The position numbers and the translations under genes were made by a program. Shown in pieces: positions 1 to 11,879 of a stretch of 64,000 bases of DNA. Source of the stretch: Sclerotinia nivalis. Lineage: Eukaryota > Ascomycota > Leotiomycetes > Helotiales > Sclerotiniaceae. The stretch's first letter is position 1. Each line of letters opens with the position of its first letter. A model generated the notes under the pieces. That model saw only the letters and a list, made by a program, of their open reading frames with translations. It was not told where the DNA came from and made no database searches. The DNA is taken from positions 3,100,001-3,164,000 of the forward strand of contig JAPEIS010000003.1 in assembly GCA_029531795.1 (NCBI GenBank), written 5' to 3'.

Positions 1-520
1 GTGTATGTATTGAGTGTATGTGTGGCAACTTTGAAGGGAAAGCATGAATTGTTGTAGTTGTTATTGTGTTTGTTTATCTTCTCGATGAAGAGGATGAGAA
101 CATAGGAGGATTAAGAACAAGACTCCACTCCACCATGTACTGGAGTAGCAGAATAATTGATGATCCTCTTCGGTGCAGGGTGAAGTTTCTCCGAATCGTT
201 CTAGGGTAGTTACTATTACTACCTAGGTAGGTACTTCGTAGGCACTTCGTAGGCACTTCGTAATGGATAAATGGTAATCCTTGCCGCATGAGCGTTTAGA
301 TACTAATTAAAGCTTCCTTGGACCAATCAATTGACAATCCATCAATGGCTGCTTGGTAAATCAATCTGATGCTCAAGTGGATGCTCGGCGCCACCAAGTT
401 GTCTTACATAAGCCAAATTATTTTTGGTTGCCTCATACGGAAATTAAGGCAAATCTGGAGATATTTTTTGATATTGTCATTTGGAGAGTTGAACCAATCT
501 CTCTAGATATACACAGCAAC
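1..520. other. intergenic, upstream of MRPL7
   Basis: No supportable gene. Around 230-262 there is a short direct repeat of an 11-base unit (GGCACTTCGTA and one variant, three copies). Open frames here are short and resemble no family I know. The stretch probably holds the MRPL7 promoter and 5' leader. Confidence 0.5.
230..262. repeat. 11-bp tandem repeat, 3 copies
   Basis: Three adjacent copies of GGYACTTCGTA read directly from the sequence. The first copy differs at one position. No function is evident. Confidence 0.7.
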
Positions 521-1760
521 ATGGCTTTACGAGAAATACCATCGACGTTATGTCGATTTTCTAGAAGAGAAATAAGGTCAACGCCAAGATCGATAGGCAG
601 GAATTGTCGCAGATATGCATCTGGAGAGGCTGTTGCAGCAAAGGATATCCCAGAAGACTTCCAAGATCTCGAATCGCAGTCTTCATTTACTTCAACATCT
701 GTGCCAAATGAAGTCATTGAAAGTTTCAACCCTATAAAAAGGGCACAGGGGAGGAAGAGGGAACTTCCTGCCAGTCGGTATGATTGTGATAAAACTCACA
801 GGAGAAAAGAGAAGGCAATGCTTATATCTTTTATAGATACCAATTTCGATCACCAAGATACTATCGAGGACCACTTCATCCTCATCAACCCCCACCAAAA
901 TCCGATCCATCATCTCGAGAATTCGTTCCTGGTCCATTCGGCCCCAATCGTCTCGAACAGACCTATCAATCCACCATCTCCCACGATATCATGACCATGG
1001 CATATGTTCACAAACCTCCTGGAACCGTCACAATTCCCAAAGACGATCGTTTACGAACATGGGATGACTCCTCACCATATCATAAGGGTAGACCAAAGAG
1101 AGGTCCTCGTGGTGGAGATGTTTTACGTCTTATTGAACAAGATATCAATTGGCGCAATATTCCTAAAATCGAAGAAATTACAGTACATTCCATGGTTAAG
1201 GGTGCACTTGGAGATTCCGCATATCTACATGTTGCTGGTATTGTACTACAATCAATTACAGGTGTTAGGCCGGAAGTTCATAACGCATCGCATAATGTTG
1301 CACAATTTGGTATTCGAAAGGGCATGCCAGTTTCGTTGACTTGTACTATGAGGAATAATGATGCATTGGAGTTTCTTGATAAGTGTATCAATGTGGTATT
1401 TCCAAAAATTAAGGATTGGCAAGGTGTAAAGGGTGAGTTACGTTTGTGGATGTTGAAAGGAGAAGGCTAATTGAGTTAAGGTTCAACTGGAGATGGTAGT
1501 GGAAATCTATCATTTGGTTTCAATAGAGAGGGTACTATTTTATTCCCTGAAGTTCAGGTCAACTACGATGTAAGAATTTTGTCCATGACTTAAATGCGCT
1601 TTCATTATGTTCGCAGCTAACACAATTCCCTTAGATGTATCCACCTAGGTTGATTCCCGGATTTCATGTCACAGTCAAAACAACAGCAACATCTGATCGT
1701 CATGCTAGACTTTTAATGAGCGCCATGGGTGTTCCATTCTATGGAAAGTTGGTTGATTAA
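521..1760 (+). CDS. MRPL7: mitochondrial large-subunit ribosomal protein uL5m
   Basis: Structural component of the mitochondrial 54S ribosomal subunit, homologous to bacterial L5 and yeast Mrpl7, which contacts 5S-like/central-protuberance regions. The model is join(521..777, 837..1432, 1481..1569, 1635..1760), 355 aa. Introns of 59, 48 and 65 nt have GT/AG ends, and each restores frame. Seen in the protein: an Arg/Ser-rich N-terminal presequence typical of mitochondrial import, the family signature ELPASRYQFRSPRYYRGPLH across the first splice, then THKPPGT-like YVHKPPGT and RGGDVLRLIEQD, and a C-terminal block VNYDMYPPRLIPGFHVTVKT. Length fits fungal orthologues, which are longer than bacterial L5. 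The ATG at 521 is chosen because the presequence follows it directly; an upstream in-frame ATG-less extension exists. No sign of damage. The product call is firm; exon edges are inferred from frame and consensus. Confidence 0.93.
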
Positions 1761-2394
1761 ATTCAATATTTTCGAGAATGAAGTAGATGAGATGATGTAG
1801 GTCATGTGTAGATATAGCATGTAACACAATGCCATCATATACAGCGCATCTAACTTCAACTTTCGTTTTCTGACTTGAAGCGCACTTCTCTCCATGTCCA
1901 GTGTACGCTTTGGCGCCTGAAAATAAAGCATCAATAAAACGAGGCCGATGTTCTGAGCTTAGGTTCCGTAAGCCAATGGAATGTTAGAAAGTTTCAAAAC
2001 ATCTTCCTACCCCCACCACCACCACCAACATGCATCTCGTCCATTCAGCCTCCGTACCTCCAATACCCGTTCGCCCAATCCATTCAGTTTTCCACAACAT
2101 TCCCTCATTTCATAACTCCAATGCTACTCAGCATACGTTACCTTCACCACCTACCATTTACCTACCCTGCCTTCTACCCAGCACACGCACTACACCTCTT
2201 CCTTCCTTCCCTCATAGTCGCTCCCACTCCCAGCCCCACTTTCCATCCTCACCTCCATTCCCCTTCTGAATTCTATCCAAAAGTCCCATATTTAAACATC
2301 CGCAGTACCAACTTAAGATCTTCATCTTCTCTTTCACCAAAACTCTATAGTTAAAATGGTCTATGGGGAATAGTTCTCGTTCCTGTAAAGCTTG
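1761..2394. other. intergenic with pyrimidine-rich tract
   Basis: No gene seen. Positions about 2010-2350 are very C/T-rich on the + strand, with many CCAC, CTTCC and CACC runs. Short open frames here are low-complexity Pro/Ser/His translations of that bias. It may be the promoter tract of a lost gene or simple-sequence drift. Confidence 0.4.
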
Positions 2395-2545
2395 TGTCGG
2401 TATCACGATCATATGATCATGGAGAAAACCGTAGTTAAATCATATGATCGTATTAGATCATGTGATCATAAGGGGCTGTACGAGTTCCTTCAATCTGTAT
2501 TTAAGGAGCTCGTTCTTTCAATATAGAATAGGAATAATCAAGAAT

Positions 2546-2562
2546 AAGTTTTATCAAATAGA
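2546..2562. repeat. LINE target-site duplication, copy at the 3' (tail) end
   Basis: A 17-base sequence, AAGTTTTATCAAATAGA, is found here and identically at 3953-3969. It brackets the reverse-strand LINE fragment exactly, so it reads as the target-site duplication made on insertion. Confidence 0.85.
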
Positions 2563-3952
2563 TTGATTGATTGATTGATTAAATTAACGTCTACACTGAG
2601 TCTAAGACTATCTAAGACGGCTAGAAGCTTTATAGGCTTCTAACAAGTAATAAATGGAGAATTGCTGGTTATATTCGACTATAGCTAATACAATTTGGAA
2701 AGATTGAAATAACCTCAATCTATTAATTTTTGAATAAAGGAAATGAAAACTAATTTTGGGGAATAAAGCCCACCTTACAAATACTCTCATATATAATAAA
2801 AAAAATAACAAATGAAATATAATATAATTCGAAATTAGAACGATTTACCTTATATAAAAGGGTAAATTGATCAAATTGATTAAATTGATTAAATTGACCA
2901 AATTGATCCAATTAATTATTTTCTCTCAATTCACCCTCTTCACCTTCGTTTTTTTGTTTTATATCCTTTTATATCCTAATTAGATACCATGATCTGGTGG
3001 CTATTTTTGTTTCTTCGATAAATTCAAGGATCTTAATGATTCTTGCTTTAATATAAAGTAGATATTTTATAATGAATCGGAAAATAGAATTGTTTTTTTT
3101 GAATATTCTTCTTGTTGATTTGTATAACAAACAATTGAACAGAAGATGATTAGGAGATTCTTTCTTTCTATATCTACAATTATCATTTACTGAGATTCCG
3201 AATCGTTGTAGGTAAGATTTGAAATATCCATGACCGATTTTAAACTGAAACAAAGTATTAATAAAGCTTTTCTTAATATTTTCTGGAATTCCGATCTTTG
3301 AGCTAATCTTCCAAAAGTATATTTTCGAATAGACCGAATTAAATGAATAGAAAAAAGTATTCTATTCTTCGGATTTCGTCCTTTTGATATCTATTTCTAA
3401 AAAGGCAAAGCTGGTTTTGTTTAATAATGATTTTTGTTTTGTAGCTTCTTTTACCAAAGCATCGACCAATTCGTTTCCTTCAACGGAGGTATACCCTAAA
3501 ACCCAATTAAAAGAGATTTCAATTCCTTTTCTAAAAAGAGTTTCTGTAACCTTGATTGCTCTAATTTGGCATATCTGGCCAGAAGCATTAAAGGGTATTT
3601 TCAATCGGTATAATCCGGCTTGATTATCTAAATAGATTTTGAATTTTTTGTCTAGTTGAGCAATAGAGCTAGCATATTCGATTGCTCTAATGACTCCAAG
3701 AAGTTCACCATTGTAAACAAATTGATTCACTCCAATATTGATGATTTCCTGATATGAAATTTGATCATTCGACAGAATAACTGCAATCCCGATACCAATT
3801 CCGATTCCATCCAAAGTAAATAAAGCATCAGTATATATTGTAATGATATTCTTGCATCTATATTTGAATATAAGGTTATAAACAATTGCGGTATCCTCTT
3901 TTGTTAGCTTGCTGATATTGATTTTGTATAGAGTATTCCTTTTCCAAGGAGG
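2563..3952 (-). mobile_element. 5'-truncated non-LTR retrotransposon (LINE), RNase H end
   Basis: About 1.39 kb of a reverse-strand LINE between two identical 17-bp duplications. Reading down the minus strand, it starts abruptly inside an RNase H domain (3362-3952, about 196 aa of element sequence). It continues through a C-terminal region with CxC/HxxxC spacing like the LINE zinc knuckle (2969-3253). It ends in a short tail of AATC repeats (2563-2580), typical of the simple-repeat tails of fungal Tad/I-like elements. The RNase H part keeps an early Asp in YTDAL, a Glu in NGELLG, an Asp in YLDNQ and a late ELVDALVKEA. The reverse transcriptase is absent through 5' truncation. Base composition is strongly AT-biased, as expected after RIP. 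Confidence 0.85.
2969..3253 (-). pseudogene. LINE ORF2 C-terminal zinc-knuckle fragment
   Basis: Minus-strand open segment of about 94 codons starting FQFKIGHGYFKSYLQRFG, followed by a Cys-x-x-x-x-x...His-x4-Cys arrangement (NCRYRKKESPNHLLFNC). This is the conserved block found after RNase H in fungal LINEs, where transcripts end. It is separated from the RNase H part by stops, so it is dead. It sits just upstream (in element sense) of the 3' tail. Confidence 0.75.
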
Positions 3953-3964
3953 AAGTTTTATCAA
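3362..3964 (-). pseudogene. LINE-encoded RNase H fragment
   Basis: About 200 codons open on the minus strand with the order of an RNase H type I fold: Asp in YTDALF, Glu in YNGELLGVIRAIE, Asp in IYLDNQAG, a WVLGYTSVEGNELVDALVKEA block carrying the final Asp. In an active element it would remove the RNA strand during target-primed reverse transcription. The first few codons come from the target duplication rather than the element, showing that truncation occurred at 3952. No ATG opens it; it is a relic without reverse transcriptase. Confidence 0.8.
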
Positions 3965-3969
3965 ATAGA
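3953..3969. repeat. LINE target-site duplication, copy at the truncated 5' end
   Basis: Identical 17 bases to 2546-2562. After this copy the interrupted LTR-like sequence resumes (CTAAAGTACTTTACA). Confidence 0.85.
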
Positions 3970-3984
3970 CTAAAGTACTTTACA

Positions 3985-6900
3985 CTCTGAACCTTACCAT
4001 TTGATACCAACAGCTTGAATCTCCTATCAAACTTTCTAGCGTACTTTTCACAAGTTTTTTCTTGTACATTGGCTGATGCTGGCTAAGATATACTGTTTTT
4101 GTTGTCTTTTGCTTTTTACTTTTGTTGTTGATTATTTCTTGTTGCAGTTATATCGGGTTTCTACAACTATTAATTACTATCATGACTATCATCTGATATA
4201 TTGTACATAAGGTAAAATAACAACAACAATACGCAGCCCTTCTTCCAGCTTTCCCTCAAAACCTAGGACAGACCACCATACCGCAAGCACGCATCTTCAA
4301 ATTTTTCTGCGATGGCATAAGTGATTTTCATCGTAATATCAACGTTACGCATGTCTTGAATTTGCTCCCATTCTCAAAGTATTGTTTGAGGAGGCATGGA
4401 AGGTGAGTAGGGGGTATTTATGCACGCTTAGTGCGGAGGATGGAGATGTTCTGAGATATATTCCCTTGATTCGCTTATTGAACCATAAAATGTCATCGTG
4501 GATTCTTGTGGTGTTTTTCACAGCTCCATGGTAATTCACTCTCCCCACAATTCCCACTGAATGGAGTGGAGTTTTAGGTGCTTGGTTCCCTCAGATGGTT
4601 CTTATATAAACATCCCCTTCTTCAACGATATTTGATCAAAGCAAGCATAGTGAACGTACAACTTGCTACATTTCAAGCAAGCTCTCATCCATGCTGTGAC
4701 CTTGCTTCTACCAAGTATCCAAGTGAATGGAGCTGCATGGCCATTCTGAGTGGAATATATTGGGAATAAAGGTATTGTGTACTGGCAACGTGGGTATAGC
4801 TGGCAATGGCAATAATGTGAGTATGGATAACAATGAGATGAGATCAATGATACCAATCGGATGAGACTTCTACCACAGACATCGCAGTATCATTCTCTAC
4901 TGCTTCTTTCCGTTTCTTCCATGCAGGAAAATTGCCGCGCAATCATCCTTTCCAACCACTAGATCGCGCACATGAATTTTCAGAATGTAGACTGGTTTGT
5001 ACACAAGTGCACAATACATACCCACAGTCCAAGACCCTTTATATGCTTGCGATGTTCAAAAATAAGGAAAGAAAGAGTCGGCTGTAGGCATCATGCACAC
5101 GTCAGACTTCAGCCTTCAGACATTCACCACAGGTGAGCATTGCCTACTTTTGAATCCTTCAATTCACTCTATGATATGATTCAGATCACACTTAAGACTT
5201 CTACATCTATTCACCAACTCAATTTTCCCCGAAACAGCATACTCGCACCTACTTCTCAAACTTGATTCATATGTTATATATACTACCACTGTACCATCAT
5301 AGAAAGGTAAGTGTTTAAAGCAAACAGCATCTTTTCAACATTAAGGTCAAGTTGGAACCGCATCTTTGCTCGGAGAATATCGAGTTTTAATATCCCAAAC
5401 TAAAAAACTTATTCAGAAATAAAGTGAAATAGCTATTTGTGCTGGGATGGAGCTGAAATTGCACTAACGTCTGATGTCGATATCAGCACCAATATCAGTA
5501 GAATTCTAATTGACAACAACATCACAAATCCCAGCAAACAATCATCAAGAGCAATTCCAACGACAATGAAAACTACACCACACCGCACCTCCCGCAACTA
5601 AACCAGTCTCAGACTCGATTACTACTGTCCAAACTCACCTAAGCTCACAAAATCTTGTTACACGCCAGCCAGTTCACACTTCAAACCCCCATCATTGACC
5701 GTGTTTTTTATTTTTCGGGATATCTATGGAACTCTTGTGGGTGGGTTTGAGAGATTTATATAGTTTCTAATGTGTAAAACTAGGCTGAAAAGTGGGGATT
5801 AGTAGGTCTCCACGATTTGTGAGGTGTGGGGTTTGGTATGGAGGGTTAATTAGTGAGGGAATAGTACTCACTATGCTTATCAAACTCCTGTCAGTTCGCC
5901 CTCTAACCACCTCTCTATCCCCGGCTCGGCTGGCTCCTTCGCAAATCCTCGATCGTTTTATAAACCTCTATTTTCCCATATCAAGTCCTCATACGTAAGC
6001 TTTAAGACATCTATCAAACGCATTAAGGGTGGAAGTCAAACCGTGCAGTTCGCATAAACTTTCCTATTTCCTTCTAGATCCCTGCGTTTGTATTATTTGA
6101 TTGATTTGCGGTAGGAAGGATATTCTATTTGTATGTTATATCTGAAGTTCAAGGATCTCGCTGTGTTGAGTTATTGTTCTTTCGATGAAATAGATCGCTG
6201 TCGATAGTATTTTCGTGAACGTTGTCGTTGTCTGACGAGTAAGTAGCGCTTAACATACGGCCTAAAATCCCAGACGTGAAGGAGGAGAAGAGCTTAAGGC
6301 CACCTGAAGAAACTCGACCAAGGGACTTGAGAAAATGCAAAAATCAATCCAGGTGGCGACCACACCAAATGTGATTCTTACATTGCTGTCTGCAAGCTCA
6401 TTGATGTGGACAACGCTTTGAAAAGTTGATGTATAATAAATATTAAGGGCATCATTCATTTTTGGCGCATAGGGTACGATTGTTAAATCATGTAGATGAG
6501 GAAATTCTTCGATGAGCCAACTAAAAGATCGAATATATGGAGCTGCAGGGGAGATCCCGTAGGTGCTTATGAGGGAAGGAAGAAATTACATTCACTATCA
6601 CTCTTCTACAGCTCGAACGCAATCATAGACTTCTATATAAGAGCTATACTATCCATTCTTTAATAATCATATTATGTCACACCCTGCAATACATTCCCGG
6701 ACAGGGATTTGGGAAAATCACCCAGAGCCTTTAAAATGAGATCCAACAGCATCTCGCAAAAGATCCGGGTACAGCTTCTACACCAATTTTCCTGTTCAAA
6801 CCAGTTTATTTTCGAGAATTTATCATATTTTTTGACAGCACTAATCAAGAGGACAGCAAATTTACTATTCTGACAGCGGTGATATAATTTTACACTAGCG

Positions 6901-9900
6901 AATTTAGACACAATACATCACCCGAGTTATGGGAAGTAACCAACGACTCGAAATGGCGTCGATTCCCGAACCTTTTTTGAACCATTACTGGTTTGTAGCT
7001 GAGGAGACCGATAGCAATGGCGCTGGCTGTGGTTTATATAACACGATAATGGATAATAGGACTAGAGATGAGATGCCTAGTATCACGCGATAATTCACTG
7101 GGTTATACAGGAGTCGGAAGAAAGCACTAGGTCTCTATTTAGAGATTTTATCAGCACCATTATGGTACTGTGAATTCAAAAACCATATCTGGGGAAGTAC
7201 TTGCATGGTGATAGTGGCAAGGCGCTGCAGCTCCTGTTTATTTTGCTTACTTGATTCCCTGCAGTATGGTCACTGAAAATTTCGCAAAAGTTTTGGAGGG
7301 AGTAAACCGCTTAATACAAAGACAACAATAAGAAATCTGATAATGACAAAAAGAAAATCAATTCGACAATACACAATTACTCTCAACAAGCGATTTCATG
7401 AGCGAAGGATGATTAACCAGATGAAAGGAATCCCCTGACAATTCTTCGTGGGTGCCTCAACCTCTATTATGAGCCATTTCTTAGAAACTTATGGTGAGAC
7501 GGGATATATACTCGATACGACATACATCTAGTAAGAGCTGTATGAAAGAACGCCAAAATAGTACAAAAACTCAAACGAGGAAAATATTAGGAGCATGATA
7601 TAAATAATTCTTCACATCCCGTACAACAACACTTAACAAATATCACACTCCCTTAAACGAATCATTGATGGTTGGACCATACTCAAGAATAATATAGTAC
7701 TATCATTTAGTTAGGCTATCATATGAGGAGAAAGCCCGTCCTGGCAATATGGAACCGAACCAATTCCTTTTTTGTAAGGGAAATGTATAAGTATAAAAAA
7801 TGACAACAAAAACATGCACTAGCAACATAAGAGACGAAAAGGACAGAAATAATAAAACCAACAAAAGTCCCTCCCGTCTACTTGCGATAACGTTAACATC
7901 CATACTGTTACACGGAGATGAAAACACACATCTAGATAGAGAATGACATTCCACCATCCCCAAGACATTTGAAGTATCGTCTCCATGTAAGTTTCCATGA
8001 AGAGGAGCATGGAAGGGACAAAGCGACCTTTATATATCCAGACGATGCTTCTTGTAGGAAATGGAAATAGATCGTGAATGGATATGGAGAACGTGGAAGA
8101 GCGGGGTATTAAAAGGAGGGGAAAAGGTATGGTATTTTGGTGAATACCGAATATTGCATACTAGATGTATGGTATTTTTCTAGGGTATGCAGTAGCTATA
8201 TAAGTGATGGGGATAGAATGGAATACCTTGCTTATTGTCTACATCACTCGTTCGAACTGCCTCAGGAATCGCTGGGGTGTGGAGTTTGCCGCATTCGCGG
8301 TGCATTATAACTTTCACCTATATCTCCCTTATGCTACTAGATTCGAAGTCGAATCTGTAGAGTCATTGTGAAAGGATTGTATCGTCCGATAAACCTCATC
8401 AATGACAACAAAACGAATCATTGACAATCAGAGGACTAATATACATATACAAAACAATACTTGGAATATTCATCTGAAGATACCCGGCATCATGCATAAG
8501 AAAAACGATTCCCCATCTGAAATCTAGCAAGAGCAAGGAATACTCGACCTTGGAACTGGGTATTATGTGATCCTTTACGCTGGTGGTGTTCGAGTGTGCG
8601 GACAGGGAGGGTCCTTAAATATCATCAAAAGGTTTGGACATTGTTGAGGCCAGGAGTGATTCTAGACTCAACGTATTGATTTAATGAGTTATGTAGAGGT
8701 TATTCAATTGAGGGTGAATCCAAATACTAGCTCCTTGCCTTGAGTCCATTTTCATGCATGTGATCGGTTATGGATCCATTTTACATACCTTCGAATAATT
8801 GGGCACATTCTCCAATGAACTGAATACCAGAAAATTTCATCAGGGTAGAATATATAAAGTACTCACAACTAAGAAATGGCCAGATGAGCGAACTAGGCTT
8901 AGATGTTTACCCAAAATAGGTGCTGATGATATTCTTGGGGATGTATCGATCTATTAAAGCTGCTTTCACTTGCGATCAAGTTTTCCCATCATTCACCGGG
9001 TTCAAGAGCTAGGATTGTACATAAGATACACAAAAGGCAAGAAATTATCATGGGCAGTGAGAAAATAACCGATGGTATAAATTTCAGAAGGCAAAGATGA
9101 TCAAACAGGAAATCAAACATCACTATCAAACTTAAACATCAAATCCCTGATATTGACGATGATGAACAAGGCGGTGACAAAACATCTCGTAAAGCCCCGG
9201 AAGAAAGATGATATTCACAAGCATGAAAGCTAAACAGAAAGAAAGGAGAGACGCGGTGTAGAAGTACAAAATCTATCAGTGTTCCTCTTCATGAGGAGAT
9301 TAATATTGGTTTCAGATTCGGAAGTACGAAAGCGCATCTTTCTCTCTGGAATGAACTCTTTTAGTCTCATGTTCTCTTGGCCCACTCACCCAACGTATCT
9401 TCATGATTTATACCCCGTAGTGAGTGAGAAAATAATGAACGAGAAATCCTCATCCTATCCACAATCGTACAATGAAGCCCCTTGTTTCACTTTATTTTGA
9501 AATCTTAAATTTCATTATCTCACTCAACCTCAAAAGTTAAAGCCTCATCATCCCTTTCAACCTTATTCCACCCAGATTTGAACATTGACGCCCTATTGTT
9601 TCATCGATCTTGACATTAATACCCTAATGCCTATAGCGAAAAGCAGCATTGACAACAAAAGGAATAAATCTTACAAGAAAGTATAGGCTCGAGAGATATA
9701 GTTTCTTCCCGTGGACACGATCGAGGATTTTCCACACATTAAAAGTGACAGACTATGATTGAGAAGGTAGAAGACGTTGAGGAATACCATGGTCAAGAAA
9801 CTACTTGAACGGGATAAAGTCTCGACAGCCTGATCACCAGACATGTTTCTTCATGCTGGGATTGTGAATTGGCATGGGTTCGGAGATGAATGTGAATCAG

Positions 9901-11600
9901 ATGATCAATACAGAATAGAAGAGAGTAATGATATGATACGACACAGATTAGCAGTAAAATCTATTATAAACACAAGGTAGGGACGCACTCCAGTTGCTTG
10001 GATGATACTGAGTCTAATATAATTGTAATTGATGATGCTCTTGTGAATGATATATAATTTTCATGGGCTGATATACACGCACCCAACGTAGTTTGACAAA
10101 TTTGCTATACTACCTTGTCTGAACTAGCAGTCTGTATCGTGTCTCGTGATCTCTCCTTCTCAATTACTGCTATAATTAAGTACCCAAAGTACAAGTATAG
10201 CCTGAGATGTGTGCCTTCCAACCTTGGACATGAACATTGGTGACTTGGTTATAATGCCAGAGATGATCGCTGGAGTTCAATGGACTTTTGGGAGTTAGGT
10301 AGTAGGCTACGGAATCTCCGAGGTATGAGTAGTACGAATATCACCGTGGCATTTTAAAGCGGGTGTAGCGGAAGTTGAAAGCCGGGCAAGATCGATGCTG
10401 ATACTTAGTTTCTCTCGGATGCATCTGTCTCAAATTGCGGCTATTTATAGGACAACATAGAAAAGAACAGATCCGAAGGTAAATCTTAAGTTCACTGATG
10501 ATAATCCGTACTAAGTGACCGGAATCACTTCAGACCAATTAATGGGCCTGGTCAGAGAAGAACTTGGATTTGAAGTTATATGATCACAAGGCTGAGGCTG
10601 AGGCTGATTCATCGTATGTTTAAGGTCCAACAATGAGTGGTTCACTTAGTGGTCCCGCCAAAAACACATCCATCAGCCTCATCCTAATTTAGGTATCGCC
10701 CAGCTAAGCTTTATGAATGATCTATTTTGGTCTTCGAATACCCTATAGACTTCATGATTGACGGAGAGCTCGAGACATGAAAATTATGCCCTCTTGTGTG
10801 GAGGCACATAAGGCTTTCGAACGCTCAATATGACTAGAGGGAAAGTGATGAGGAAGAACATCGGCTTGAATCGTATTCGAGGGCCTCGAGGAGCCATGAT
10901 TATTTTTGTGTGTGAACCTGAAATTGGAAGATCTGTAGTATATACTACGTACTCGGTGAGGTCCTTATTTTGAGAGACCCATCAACAGGGCTGCATTGAT
11001 CGACAACTTAGAGTTGGGGGTGGAGTCGAAATGAGTGGTTTTGGGGAATCGCGTCGATCATTTGAGGTTTAGATGAATCCTGCTCCCTATTCAAAGGCCG
11101 TACATTGTTCTATGGAGGATTCTTCGTCGTGTAGTTTTGATTAAAAGAAAGATCATCCATTCCTTGCTGTATCGCGGCCTTATCGAGTAATCAAACCTCA
11201 CCGGGCTTGTATAAGATCCCTGCGCCGTACCACATATCGAGTCATCGACTGATCTTTTTCCTAAAATTGCCAGGCACCGCCTCCAATGTGCAACCTCATT
11301 TTGAATCATCATCAACCGTAATCCTTCATGATTGGATATTACAAGAGGCTGAGTAGTTCAGCCTATTGTTGAGAGTGAGAATGTGAAAATGAACCGAAAT
11401 AAGTATTTATCTCCTAGGTTGCTGTTTGATTGATTGACTCAAAATTGTGCGCAAAGTAAGGAAAAGATTGAAGGGAATCATAATTAATTAGGCCGGGGAA
11501 AAGCAACGGAACTCAAGCTTCCAGTAATTGAATGTCAAACCACGAAAAGCATTCATCAAGCTAATCACCATCAACTTACGACTATTATTCGCGATCAAAA
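3985..11600. other. gene-poor region of about 7.6 kb
   Basis: I find no gene I can support. Open frames are 60-86 codons, on both strands, with no recognisable domain, no coherent intron chain and no codon pattern like neighbouring genes. The first few hundred bases (to about 4200) may be internal LTR-element sequence. From 8120 to 8210 there is a repeated GGTATGGTATTTT-like run. The stretch may hold non-coding transcripts, long promoters or fully decayed transposons; sequence alone does not show which. Confidence 0.45.
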
Positions 11601-11879
11601 ATGGCACAAAAACCTCAAGAACCTCATCGAAGTCTCTGGGATCGTGAACCAGCAGATGTCACAAACATGCCACCGGTCTACAGTCAAGAGTACGAAAACA
11701 AACCGCCACATCAACCTCAACCAACATACGTAATGAACGATGGAAGGGGAGGACAGAGAGAGGTAGTATATGTTCAGCAACAACAGGTTGAAGGGAAACA
11801 TAATAAGGATGATGTCGCTTTGGGATGTTGCGCAGGATGTGCAGCAGCTTGCTGTTGTTGTGGTTGTAGCGTTATGTGA
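11601..11879 (+). CDS. CYSTM-type cysteine-rich C-terminal membrane peptide
   Basis: A 92-aa single-exon protein. Residues 1-70 are hydrophilic and rich in Pro, Gln and charged residues. Residues about 76-89 are a dense cysteine cluster (CCAGCAAACCCCGC) right before the C terminus. This tail-end Cys block after a Pro/Gln-rich head is the hallmark of the CYSTM family, small palmitoylated or membrane-associated proteins linked to stress tolerance and metal resistance in yeasts and plants. The ATG at 11601 follows an A-rich leader (GATCAAAA) good for fungal initiation. A second frame overlapping the 3' half is a shadow. Biological role here is inferred from the family only. Confidence 0.75.
   Translation: MAQKPQEPHRSLWDREPADVTNMPPVYSQEYENKPPHQPQPTYVMNDGRGGQREVVYVQQQQVEGKHNKDDVALGCCAGCAAACCCCGCSVM

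Larger units (their letters stand above)
2395..3984. mobile_element. LTR-like remnant interrupted by a LINE
   Basis: Taking out the LINE and one copy of its target duplication leaves about 183 bp (2395-2562 plus 3970-3984). This remnant starts TGTCGG and ends TTTACA, the TG...CA form of an LTR. It holds several TGATCA/CATATG palindromes and a TATTTAAGGAGCTCG promoter-like stretch. The following bases (about 3998-4020, ATTTGATACCAACAGC) resemble the tRNA-primer region that follows copia-type LTRs. No second LTR and no intact gag-pol were found, so it is a decayed fragment or solo LTR. The LTR identity is inference from form; the insertion inside it is seen directly. Confidence 0.45.

Noticed and set aside
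1004..1339. 111-codon + frame overlapping MRPL7
   Set aside because: Alternate frame of the uL5m exon, a shadow.
1713..1934. 73-codon minus-strand open frame
   Set aside because: Antisense to the last MRPL7 exon and downstream DNA; no motif.
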